Of a stretch of DNA of 5,765 bases, positions 1 to 5,765 are shown one piece after another. Source of the DNA: CAZNQW01 sp964575225. Lineage in GTDB: Bacteria > Chloroflexota > Anaerolineae > JAAYZQ01. How positions within the stretch are numbered: position 1 is the stretch's first letter; each line of letters opens with the position of its first letter. The DNA lies in assembly GCA_964575225.1 (NCBI GenBank), contig CAZNQW010000245.1, positions 1 to 5,765 of the forward strand, given 5' to 3'. A model generated the notes under the pieces. The model worked only from the letters and a program-made list of their open reading frames with translations, did not search any database and had not been told where the DNA came from. The translations under genes were made by a program, and so were the position numbers.

Positions 1-19
1 CACGACGCTCTTCCGATCT
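1..19 (+). other. Residual Illumina sequencing adapter (not genomic)
   Basis: The first 19 bases, CACGACGCTCTTCCGATCT, are identical to the 3' end of the standard Illumina read-1 adapter, ending exactly at the usual adapter/insert junction. The biological sequence therefore starts at base 20. The reading frame of the following gene stays open through the adapter by chance, so any protein predicted from base 2 would carry artificial N-terminal residues. Confidence 0.96.
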
Positions 20-397
20 ACTCGTTTGATCGGCCGTGCGGTGCGATTGCGATCTCTGGCACTCCTCGATGGTGCCATCGAATTGCTTATGCCCTCCTAC
101 TCTTCGTTGGCTGCTGCCTCGTTGGCAAACCTGGGATGTGTAATCGCCCTGCGCATTTGGTCTCCTGTCGAGATACTCACACCGCTGGGTGTCCTCGGGT
201 CAGCGCTGTTGCTAGGTGCCTGGGTGGCCTATCCCTTCATTGGCCTGATTATTGACCGTGCCCCGGGCTGGGCCTACAAGGCACTGCTCCTGGGGCCAAT
301 CTATCTCGTGTGGCGGTTATGGATCTCTGTGCTTGTGCGCATTCGCGGAGATCGCACCGAATGGATCCGAACTCTCAGGCGAGAGGAAACAAAATAA
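20..397 (+). CDS. C-terminal part of a membrane family-2 glycosyltransferase (5' truncated)
   Basis: This is the last ~125 codons of a gene whose start and catalytic domain lie outside the window. The visible part has two hydrophobic spans, around 'LAAASLANLGCVIALRIW' and 'LGVLGSALLLGAWVAYPFIG'. An amphipathic, aromatic-rich segment (YKALLLGPIYLVWRLW) follows, and the protein ends in EWIRTLRREE. That tail, with a W-x-RT-x-R motif after a K-A-L-L aromatic helix, is typical of the membrane anchor at the end of BcsA/IcaA-like GT2 enzymes, which add sugars from nucleotide donors at the inner membrane face. The N-terminal 'LLDGAIELLMP' also fits that family. None of the catalytic D, DxD or QxxRW motifs is in the window, so the GT2 call rests on the tail alone. 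A TTG at 26 is only the first possible start codon after the adapter and is not the true start. The GT-C gene follows after 20 nt, suggesting one transcript. Another polytopic glycan enzyme is possible. Confidence 0.72.
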   Translation, partial: TRLIGRAVRLRSLALLDGAIELLMPSYSSLAAASLANLGCVIALRIWSPVEILTPLGVLGSALLLGAWVAYPFIGLIIDRAPGWAYKALLLGPIYLVWRLWISVLVRIRGDRTEWIRTLRREETK

Positions 398-417
398 GTG
401 CTTTTGTGAAGAATCGA

Positions 418-1752
418 ATGGAACTGCATTCATCCTTGGAAAGAAAAACATTATTTCTCATCCTCGCCCTTTCGGTGCTGGTCCGCGTGGGCGCGGCCCT
501 GTACCTGGGCGACACCGTGGAGGTCCTGCCGGGCACCCACGATCAGGTCTCCTACGATGCCCTGGCAAAGAACGTGGTGGCAGGCAAGGGCTTTGTCTTT
601 GACCAGGCCTGGTATCCCTTCACCCCGGCCAACACGCCCACGGCCCACTGGTCGTTCCTCTATGTCCTCTACCTGGCTGCCAACTATGCTGTCTTTGGCT
701 ACCATCCCCTGGTGGCCCGTCTGATCCAGGCCGTGGTCGTGGGCTTGCTCATGCCCTGGTTGCTCTACCGGTTGGGCAAACGCACCTTCAGCCCGGCGGT
801 GGGACTGGCTGGCGCCGCGGGCGTTTCGGTCTATATCTATCTGGTCTATTACAGCGCCACGCTGATGACCGAGCCCTAATACATCACCCTCCTTCTGTGG
901 TCGCTGGATATCTTGCAGCGCCTGACGCAACGCCTGAGGGCCGAGGCCCCGCGCCGCGATCTGCGCCTCTGGTTGGAGCTGGGGCTGGCCTGGGGACTGG
1001 CCTCGCTGTTGCGCCAGCAGGTTCTCCTGCTGACCCCCTTTCTGCTGGCCTGGCTGCTGTGGGCCACCTGGGGCCGTGTGCGCTTTGGGAAGTTTCTGCT
1101 ATCCGCCGCGCTGACGGGGGCCGTCGTCGCCGCCTTTATCCTGCCCTGGACCGTGCGCAACTATCTGGTCTACGATGCCTTTTTGCCCCTCAACTCGAAC
1201 GTCGGCTGGGCGCTCTATGCCGCCAACCACCCCCAGCAGGGCTACCGCTTTGAACCGCTCAACCTTCCCTCGGTGCCGGCCGAATGGGCGGGCCTCAACG
1301 AGGCCGAGCTGAACACGCGCCTGACCGCCGAAGGCATCCGCTTTGTCTTGGACGAGCCCGGCCGATTCCTGATGCAGACTCTGGACCGTTTTCACAACTA
1401 CTATCGCTTTTGGCCCGAGCCGACCTCGGCGACCATTTCCAACATCTCGCGCGTCTTTTCCTATGGCCTCTATTTGCCCTTTATGCTGTGGGGCCTGCTC
1501 TGTTCCTTCCGGTTACTGCGCAGGCCCTCCGCGGCTCATGCACCTCAGGATGGACGTCTGGTCGCCCTGCTCTATCTCTATGTCTTTACCTATTCGGCCA
1601 TGCACCTGCTGACCTGGGCCATGCATCGCTACCGCCTGCCGGTGGATGCGGTGATGATGGTCTTTGTCGGTCTGGCCTGGGTGGATCTGGCCGGGCGCCT
1701 CATGGGCAGGTGGACGGCAAAACGGGCGGATCCGGGCTCAACCCCTGTCTGA
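418..1752 (+). pseudogene. GT-C (ArnT/PMT_2-like) membrane glycosyltransferase interrupted by an in-frame stop
   Basis: Two open segments in the same frame, separated only by TAA at 877-879, together give about 444 codons, a normal length for this family. Residue numbers count from ATG 418. After a first membrane span (about 11-30) comes an extracytoplasmic loop with H41-D42 and Y46-DALAKN, where GT-C enzymes keep the acidic catalytic residue. Next come a P-x-x-H-W-x-F-LY-VLYL stretch, multiple hydrophobic helices, and the 'LMTEP' motif that PMT_2/ArnT proteins carry. Reading continues after the stop as YITLLLWSLD, exactly as expected of an intact homologue. Members use polyprenyl-phosphate sugars to glycosylate lipids or proteins outside the membrane. 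The stop is codon 154. It may be a true nonsense mutation or a base-call error. ATG 418 is preferred because it is followed by a normal signal-anchor and clears the upstream gene. GTG 406 is an alternative, and earlier in-frame starts (310, 361) overlap the upstream gene. Confidence 0.8.
877..879 (+). other. In-frame TAA interrupting the GT-C gene
   Basis: The codons run GAG CCC TAA TAC ATC ACC CTC: Glu-Pro-stop-Tyr-Ile-Thr-Leu. The frame, hydrophobicity pattern and family resemblance continue without a shift on both sides, so this is a single-codon lesion and not an indel. One substitution from a sense codon explains it, most simply TAC (Tyr) or TTA (Leu). Leu TTA would be rare in this GC-rich coding context, so TAC to TAA (C to A) is slightly favoured. 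Reinitiation at the TTG at 913 has no visible ribosome binding site. Confidence 0.85.
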
Positions 1753-1753
1753 T

Positions 1754-1782
1754 TTGCCGCGCGGGGGTGTCTGTGGTATGCT
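1754..1782 (+). promoter_or_regulatory. Candidate sigma70-type promoter for the Cys4/DNRLRE/PD40 gene
   Basis: A -35-like TTGCCG (1754-1759, 4 of 6 to TTGACA) and a -10-like TATGCT (1777-1782, 4 of 6 to TATAAT) are separated by exactly 17 bp. A TG one base before the -10 (1774-1775) makes it an extended -10. Transcription would start near 1789, leaving a leader of about 40 nt before the TTG start at 1829. The spacer holds a GGGGG run (1763-1767). The -35 begins two bases after the TGA of the preceding gene, in a 76-nt gap. Confidence 0.5.
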
Positions 1783-1817
1783 ATTGGTGGGCCCTCGAAA
1801 TGGTACTGTAAACCGAT

Positions 1818-1822
1818 AGGAG
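1818..1822 (+). promoter_or_regulatory. Shine-Dalgarno site that fixes a TTG start
   Basis: AGGAG lies 6 nt before TTG at 1829. The frame carries no ATG or GTG at a comparable distance, and the Cys motif begins at codon 6, so this site decides the start: the gene begins with TTG, not at a later internal codon. Confidence 0.8.
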
Positions 1823-1828
1823 ACCACC

Positions 1829-3904
1829 TTGTCCAATGATCTCTGTCCCTGGCTGGGCACTGAGTTGGATCGCGAGATCCGCCATGCCGAGCCCGCAGAG
1901 GGACATCTGTGTTACGCTCAAAAAGAGCCAGCCGAGATCGAACTCGACCATCAATCCTGGTATTGCCTGACGTCCGAGCATCGCGGTTGTCGCTTTTACC
2001 GGAAGCCGCTCGATATGGTCGTCTCCCCGTCTATTGAACCCGACGAGGTCGAAGACGAAGTCGGACCGGTGCCGGCCCCCTTTCCGGCGCTCCGGGTGGG
2101 ACTCTGGATCGTCGCAGTGCTGGCTTTGGTCGCCGTGATCTATTACTATGCTTCGGCGCTCTGGGCCGCGCCTTCGCCACCCACACCCACGAACATGCCC
2201 GTAGCCGTGCAGACGCCTCAGCCTAGCGTCACAAGCGGCCCTGTGCCCTCTCCCAGTGGCGCCCTCAATACTCCGGCGCCCACCTTCGAGTTCGTCAATC
2301 CCACAGCCACGCCCACGCCTTATCCCGGCGGGGCGGTGTACAGCCTGGCGCCCGAGGCGGGGGCCGCGGGTTGGGTAGCCAGCGATGAATCGCGGGGCAA
2401 CCACCTGGGCGATTCCTATCTCTACACGGGTGTGTTTGACAAGATCATCTATCACGGCGCCCTTCAGTTTGACCTGTCGGCGGTACCTCGGGGCGCCACC
2501 ATCCACAGCGCTGCCCTGACGATGACCGGTCTGGACGTCCGGCGATTGGGTTCGTCGGGGACGTGGGAGATGCGGATCCTGACCCGCGATGCCGATGTCG
2601 ACTGGAACCGCAAGACCTACCAGGACATTCACAATGCGCCGGTGCAGTGGTCGCTGCCCCCGGCCCTCGGTGTGGGGGATTTGGGGATAGGTGTCGGTAA
2701 CACCTTTGCCCTGTCGGCCGAGCAACTGCGCGATCTGGAGCAGCGCCTCCTCGAAGAGCATTACACGGTCTCGTTCCGAATCGACGGGCCGCTGGCTGGG
2801 GACAACAGCGTCTTTGCCTGGGACACAGGCTATGGGCCCGCTACCCAGGGTAACAAGCCTCGACTGGTGATCAGTGTGGGCGCGCCGCCCAAGACGCCCA
2901 TCCCCACCGGGTCGCCGCCGCCTACGAATACGTCCACGCCGACCGAGACGCCGGTCTATGTGATCATCAGCAGCACGCCCACCCCTGAAAACCTGGTGAC
3001 GGCGGCTGCCATCGCTGCCCGCGTGACCGCCTGGGCCGAGACGACCGGCACGGCTACCCCCTTGCCCCAATATTGGGCCACGCCCACGCCCAGATATATC
3101 GTCATCACCAACACGCCCCAGCCTGAAACCTATGCCACAGCCGTTTATCAGCAGGCTTTGGCCACAGCCAATGTGTTTTTGACAGGCACGCCCACACCCC
3201 GTCCCCCCAACCTGGCTACCGTGACCAGTACGCCCCGGCCCACCCGCACGCCGGTTGTGATCTGGCTCGATGAGATGCGGGGCACGGCGACGCCGACGCT
3301 GACGCCCTCGCCGACCTCCTCGCCCGTCCCGCCGATCCCGTCGGTACTGCGCAACAAAATCGCCTTCTTCTCCGATCGGGGCGGCGAGCCTGCCCTCTAT
3401 ATTCTGGAGCCCGATACGAAACGCATCGGCCTTTTGACCGATCGGTGGCCCTACGACCAGGCCGTGGCCCAGGAGCGCATTGCGCCCGATGGCGAGTACA
3501 GGGCCGCGGTGAGCAGCGGCGGTGGAGGAGTTCAGATCTATGTCCAGCAGTTGGCCACCGGAATTACCTGGGCCATCACCTTTGGCGATGCAGTGAGCTA
3601 CGACCCGGTCTGGTCTCCCAAGGGCGACCTGATCGCCTACGTCTCTCAGGAAATGGGACCCTCGGGTGGCAGCGACGACATCTTTACCGTCAATCCCCAG
3701 GGCCAGAACAAGCAGCGGCTGACCTTCAACACCTGGGAATGGGACAAACATCCCACCTTTTCGCCCGATGGATCGCAGATCGTGTTCTGGTCCAATCAGG
3801 AAACAGGGCGCCAACAGCTCTGGATTATGAACGCCGACGGCAGCGATCGCCGTCTCCTTCTCGAAAGCCCATACAATGACTGGGATCCGGTTTGGATAAA
3901 ATGA
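1829..3904 (+). CDS. Single-pass membrane protein: Cys4 motif, DNRLRE-type domain, Thr/Pro repeats, PD40/TolB-like propeller
   Basis: This 691-residue protein has a clear modular layout and no known function. Residues 1-57 hold four Cys (6, 28, 46, 54) with H41 and H51, in the pattern CPxLG...CY...HQ...CL..EH..C, a possible metal-binding module. I recall this motif at the N-terminus of other Chloroflexota membrane proteins. An acidic linker leads to a membrane helix at about 90-112; basic residues before it put the N-terminus inside. Outside lie a Pro/Thr linker (114-168) and a DNRLRE/CBM96-like beta domain (169-351; 'GALQFDLSAVPRGATIHSA' is diagnostic). A second linker (352-506) has a 46-residue repeat. 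The C-terminal PD40/TolB-like region (507-691) has blade motifs DPVWSPKGDLIAYVS (592), HPTFSPDGSQIVFWS (641) and a terminal DPVW. Fewer blades are obvious than in a full six-bladed propeller. The position between glycosyltransferases and a BY-kinase suggests a surface role, perhaps polysaccharide binding or sensing; that is inference. Confidence 0.85.
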   Translation: MSNDLCPWLGTELDREIRHAEPAEGHLCYAQKEPAEIELDHQSWYCLTSEHRGCRFYRKPLDMVVSPSIEPDEVEDEVGPVPAPFPALRVGLWIVAVLALVAVIYYYASALWAAPSPPTPTNMPVAVQTPQPSVTSGPVPSPSGALNTPAPTFEFVNPTATPTPYPGGAVYSLAPEAGAAGWVASDESRGNHLGDSYLYTGVFDKIIYHGALQFDLSAVPRGATIHSAALTMTGLDVRRLGSSGTWEMRILTRDADVDWNRKTYQDIHNAPVQWSLPPALGVGDLGIGVGNTFALSAEQLRDLEQRLLEEHYTVSFRIDGPLAGDNSVFAWDTGYGPATQGNKPRLVISVGAPPKTPIPTGSPPPTNTSTPTETPVYVIISSTPTPENLVTAAAIAARVTAWAETTGTATPLPQYWATPTPRYIVITNTPQPETYATAVYQQALATANVFLTGTPTPRPPNLATVTSTPRPTRTPVVIWLDEMRGTATPTLTPSPTSSPVPPIPSVLRNKIAFFSDRGGEPALYILEPDTKRIGLLTDRWPYDQAVAQERIAPDGEYRAAVSSGGGGVQIYVQQLATGITWAITFGDAVSYDPVWSPKGDLIAYVSQEMGPSGGSDDIFTVNPQGQNKQRLTFNTWEWDKHPTFSPDGSQIVFWSNQETGRQQLWIMNADGSDRRLLLESPYNDWDPVWIK
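2948..3223 (+). repeat. Two tandem 46-residue Thr/Pro-rich linker repeats within the CDS
   Basis: Codons 374-419 and 420-465 form two units of exactly 46 residues (138 bp). They share the frame TPxYxxIxxTPxPE..xTA...A..xTA...xTGTxTPxP, with about 19 identities over the first 40 positions. A shortened third copy follows (TPVVIWLDEMRGTATPT, codons 474-490). Each unit alternates a short hydrophobic strand (YVII / YIVI / VVIW), a Thr-Pro turn and an Ala/Thr-rich stretch. The copies have diverged, so this is an old protein-level duplication and not a recent DNA expansion. It probably acts as an extended stalk between the two outer domains. Confidence 0.8.
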
Positions 3905-3913
3905 ACGGTCAAG

Positions 3914-3942
3914 TTGTGAAATTGGGGGCGTTGTGTTACAAT
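3914..3942 (+). promoter_or_regulatory. Candidate sigma70-type promoter for the BY-kinase gene
   Basis: TTGTGA (3914-3919, 4 of 6) and TACAAT (3937-3942, 5 of 6) are separated by exactly 17 bp, and TG at 3934-3935 gives an extended -10. The expected transcription start is near 3949, leaving an untranslated leader of about 70 nt. The spacer carries GGGGG at 3924-3928, nearly the same place as in the promoter of the preceding gene. It lies in the 114-nt gap after the previous stop codon, where no terminator is visible, so read-through may add to expression. Confidence 0.65.
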
Positions 3943-3998
3943 GTTGACGAAAATCGCCAAGTAGCCCCTGATTCTCCAAATATGCCCGAGCTACGGAA

Positions 3999-4029
3999 AT
4001 GGAACTGCGGGTAGAACCATGGAATTGCG
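3999..4029 (+). repeat. Short imperfect direct repeat over the BY-kinase start codon
   Basis: ATGGAACTGCG (3999-4009) recurs as ATGGAATTGCG (4019-4029), 10 of 11 bases identical with a 20-nt period. The second copy is the accepted start (Met-Glu-Leu-Arg). The first is out of frame with the gene and would encode only 15 codons, ending at TAA 4044-4046. It could be a remnant of a 20-bp duplication or chance. Confidence 0.5.
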
Positions 4030-5650
4030 ACAGGTTGCGTCTATAATCTGGAAGTGGATGTGGCTGATCGTGCTCTCGACGGTCGTCGCGGCGTCGTTCA
4101 GTTGGCTGGCGGTGAAAGATCAGCCCGCCACCTACCAAACCTCGACCACCCTCATGATCGGCCAGGCCATTGAGCAGGCCAACCCCAACTACAGCGACTT
4201 TTATACCAGCGACCGGCTGGCCCAGACCTATTCCGAGTTGATCAAGCGCGAGCCGATCCTCCGTTCCACGGCGCGGGTACTGGGCTTTGAAGAGCAGTGG
4301 CGTGTGTTGCAGGGGCAGGTGGCCGTCTCCCTGGTGGCAGGCACCAATCTGATGGAGATCCGGGTCACCGACACCGATCCCCAGCGGGCCAAACTGATCG
4401 CCGACGAACTGGCCAACCAGCTTTTGGTGTCCGTACAATCGTCGCGGCCCCAGGATAGCAATCGCGTGTTCATCGAGCAGCAGGCGGCCACCCTGCCCCC
4501 CAAGATCGATGCTGCTCAACAAGAGATTCAGAAACTGGAAGCCGAGTTGAGCGAGGCCTTTAGCGCCCGCCAGATCCAGGATATTCAGGGCCGGATCAGC
4601 ACGCTGGAGGGCCAGATCAACAACTGGCAGGCGACCTTTGCCCAGTATCAACTGCTGTTGGGCAACGCCGGCGTCAATGTGATGACCGTGATCGAGCAGG
4701 CCCAGGTGCCCACCCAGCCTATTGGCCCTCAGTGGCTGATCCAGGTTATGCTGGCGGCTGCCATCGGTGCCATGCTGGCTGTGGGCGCTGCGTTTCTCAT
4801 CGAATACCTGGATGATACCGTCAAGTCTCCCGAAGAAGTGTCCAAGACGATGGGTCTGACCACACTGGGCGCCATCACCCGCATCTCGGGCGATGTGCCT
4901 GCGGAAAAGCTGATCACCGTCCGCCATCCCAAGTCGCCGATCTCTGAAGCCTATCGCGCCCTGCGTACCAATCTCCAGTTCTCGTCTCTGGACCAGCCCA
5001 TCCGGTCGATGGTGGTCACCAGCCCCAATCCGGTGGAGGGCAAGAGCACCACGCTGGCCAATCTGGGTGTGGTGATGGCCCAAGCTGGCAAATCGGTGAT
5101 TTTGGTCGATTCGGACCTGCGCCGGCCGACGCTGCACAAGATCTTTCAGGTGCCCAACAAAACGGGGCTGACCAACGTGCTGCTCGACGACCGTCTGGAA
5201 CTCGACGGTCACCTGCAGGAAACCGGCATTGAGAATCTTCGAGTGTTGACCAGTGGCCCCTTGCCTCCCAACCCTTCGGAGCTATTGGGCTCGCAACGAA
5301 TGGCCCAATTCATCGAGCTGCTCAAATCTAAAACCGATGTCGTGATCTTTGACACGCCTCCTGCCATTCCAGTGACCGATGCGGCCGTTTTGGCCACCCA
5401 GACCGATGGTGTATTGCTGGTGACCGATGCCGGCAAAACGCGCCGCAACGCGGCCCGGCGGGCGGTGGAGGTGCTGCAACAAGTGGGGGCGAACGTGTTG
5501 GGTGCGGCCCTCAATCGCCTGTCCCCCAGCCGCTCGGGCGGGTACTATTACTACTACTATTACTATGCCGAGGACAACAATGGTCGGCGCCGGCGGCGCA
5601 AGCGCCGCTGGTGGCAGCGCCTGCCCTTGATTGGGCGTTTCTTTTCGTAG
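4019..5650 (+). CDS. Fused Wzz chain-length regulator and BY-kinase (polysaccharide tyrosine autokinase)
   Basis: This 543-residue inner-membrane protein is predicted to control polymerisation and export of a surface polysaccharide through cycles of tyrosine autophosphorylation. The start MELRQVASIIWKWMW is the usual Wzz opening, and the first membrane span is about 13-31. An extracytoplasmic region follows with a coiled coil (about 160-210). Pro231, Pro234 and Pro237 form the PxxPxxP motif just before the second span (about 240-261). The cytoplasmic kinase has an ExxRxxR oligomerisation motif (E310, R313, R316), Walker A ending EGK342-S343-T344, Walker A' ILVDSD (D364, D366) followed by LRRP, and Walker B VVIFD445TPP. 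Val precedes EGKST where Gly or Ser is usual. The tail has eight consecutive Tyr (509-516), the autophosphorylation cluster, followed by a basic run (R523-R530) and an aromatic end that may touch the membrane. Wzz and kinase in one chain is the proteobacterial-style layout, also found in Chloroflexota. No strong Shine-Dalgarno precedes ATG 4019. Confidence 0.95.
   Translation: MELRQVASIIWKWMWLIVLSTVVAASFSWLAVKDQPATYQTSTTLMIGQAIEQANPNYSDFYTSDRLAQTYSELIKREPILRSTARVLGFEEQWRVLQGQVAVSLVAGTNLMEIRVTDTDPQRAKLIADELANQLLVSVQSSRPQDSNRVFIEQQAATLPPKIDAAQQEIQKLEAELSEAFSARQIQDIQGRISTLEGQINNWQATFAQYQLLLGNAGVNVMTVIEQAQVPTQPIGPQWLIQVMLAAAIGAMLAVGAAFLIEYLDDTVKSPEEVSKTMGLTTLGAITRISGDVPAEKLITVRHPKSPISEAYRALRTNLQFSSLDQPIRSMVVTSPNPVEGKSTTLANLGVVMAQAGKSVILVDSDLRRPTLHKIFQVPNKTGLTNVLLDDRLELDGHLQETGIENLRVLTSGPLPPNPSELLGSQRMAQFIELLKSKTDVVIFDTPPAIPVTDAAVLATQTDGVLLVTDAGKTRRNAARRAVEVLQQVGANVLGAALNRLSPSRSGGYYYYYYYYAEDNNGRRRRRKRRWWQRLPLIGRFFS
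5543..5566 (+). repeat. Eight tandem Tyr codons (TAY)8 in the kinase tail
   Basis: Codons 509-516 read TAC TAT TAC TAC TAC TAT TAC TAT, an uninterrupted run of Tyr flanked by Gly-Gly and Ala-Glu-Asp. C-terminal tyrosine clusters are the autophosphorylation sites of BY-kinases, but they are usually spaced. A trinucleotide run like this can change length in frame by replication slippage, altering the number of phosphorylatable tyrosines. The TAC/TAT mixture lowers the slippage rate compared with a pure repeat. Confidence 0.85.
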
Positions 5651-5674
5651 GCAACGGACGTAAAAGTCCATGAG

Positions 5675-5702
5675 AGAGCGGCTCCCTGAGGGCCGCTCTT
5701 TT
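5675..5702 (+). terminator. Rho-independent terminator of the BY-kinase gene
   Basis: AGAGCGGC (5675-5682) pairs perfectly with GCCGCTCT (5692-5699) around a 9-nt loop and runs directly into TTTT (5699-5702). Purine-to-T pairs below the stem extend it further. It lies 24 nt after the kinase stop codon, so it marks the end of the transcription unit. The U-tract is short but the stem is GC-rich. Confidence 0.85.
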
Positions 5703-5756
5703 GTGTGAGTTTGGAATCGAGTAGGGGGGCGGCGGCTAACCGCCCCCCTCTCACAC
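5703..5756. repeat. Two-tier inverted repeat (long stem-loop) at the window end
   Basis: An outer stem GTGTGAG (5703-5709) / CTCACAC (5750-5756) encloses an inner stem. The inner stem is GGGGGGCGG (5724-5732) / CCGCCCCCC (5740-5748), plus an A-T pair at 5723/5749, with a 7-nt loop CGGCTAA. Thirteen unpaired bases (5710-5722) sit on the left side only. All 17 pairs are Watson-Crick. No T-run follows, so it is not a plain terminator. It begins immediately after the kinase terminator. It may be the edge of a dispersed repeat or structured mobile RNA element that continues past the window; the evidence does not choose. Confidence 0.65.
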
Positions 5757-5765
5757 CACCGGACA

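Noticed and set aside
310..417. Earlier GTG 310 or ATG 361 starts for the GT-C gene
   Set aside because: Both overlap the end of the upstream glycosyltransferase and would add a polar, non-family extension before a normal first membrane helix. ATG 418 (or GTG 406) fits better.
913..1752. A separate gene starting at TTG 913
   Set aside because: It is in the same frame as the segment before the TAA and continues the same GT-C protein. There is no ribosome binding site and no promoter.
3961..4014. Alternative hairpins in the BY-kinase leader (GTAGC 3961-3965 or GTAG 4011-4014 pairing with GCTAC/CTAC at 3990-3994)
   Set aside because: The competing arrangement looks switch-like, but stems of only 4-5 bp with 16-24 nt loops are too weak to call a riboswitch or attenuator.
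1781..5212. A 1143-codon open frame on the minus strand across two genes and the gap between them
   Set aside because: Its product is rich in Arg, Gly, His and Gln with no domain pattern, as expected for the antisense shadow of GC-rich genes. Both plus-strand genes under it have clear domains, start signals and family motifs.
5593..5608. Perfect inverted repeat GCGGCGC-AA-GCGCCGC near the end of the kinase gene
   Set aside because: It lies inside the Arg/Lys-rich tail and follows from the CGC/CGG codons used there. There is no sign of a regulatory role.
20..5765. tRNA, rRNA, CRISPR arrays or insertion sequences
   Set aside because: Nothing seen: no cloverleaf, no regularly spaced short repeats, no transposase-like protein. 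The gaps between genes are all under 120 nt.

Overview
The window looks like a short-read draft contig from a GC-rich bacterium, most likely a member of the Chloroflexota (Anaerolineae/Caldilinea-like). Three things suggest this. One is the unusual membrane protein with an N-terminal four-Cys motif, Thr-Pro-rich linkers, a DNRLRE-type domain and PD40 propeller repeats. The second is the fused Wzz/BY-kinase with a Tyr cluster and polybasic tail. The third is the multi-spanning glycosyltransferase set. The assignment rests on remembered family style, not on a search. Bases 1-19 are identical to the 3' end of the Illumina read-1 adapter and are not genomic.

All genes lie on the + strand and fit a cell-surface polysaccharide locus. 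20-397 is the 3' end of a membrane-bound family-2 glycosyltransferase. 418-1752 is a polytopic GT-C (ArnT/PMT-like) glycosyltransferase broken by one in-frame TAA at 877-879. 1829-3904 is a 691-residue single-pass membrane protein with a cytoplasmic Cys4 motif and a large extracytoplasmic part. 4019-5650 is a fused chain-length regulator and tyrosine autokinase. A rho-independent terminator at 5675-5702 closes the locus, and a strong composite stem-loop fills most of the last 60 bases.

Genes 1 and 2 are 20 nt apart and probably co-transcribed. Genes 3 and 4 each have a credible own promoter: TTG-type -35, 17-bp spacer and extended -10. Both spacers carry a GGGGG tract at nearly the same place, suggesting shared promoter architecture. 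As a working model, the two glycosyltransferases build or decorate a lipid-linked glycan, the BY-kinase controls its polymerisation or export, and the third protein is a surface-exposed partner of unknown function.

The points most worth a second look are the nonsense codon in the GT-C gene, the domain combination in gene 3 with its 46-residue linker repeat, the paired promoters, the Tyr-codon repeat in the kinase tail, and the terminal stem-loop where the contig may have broken at a repeat.
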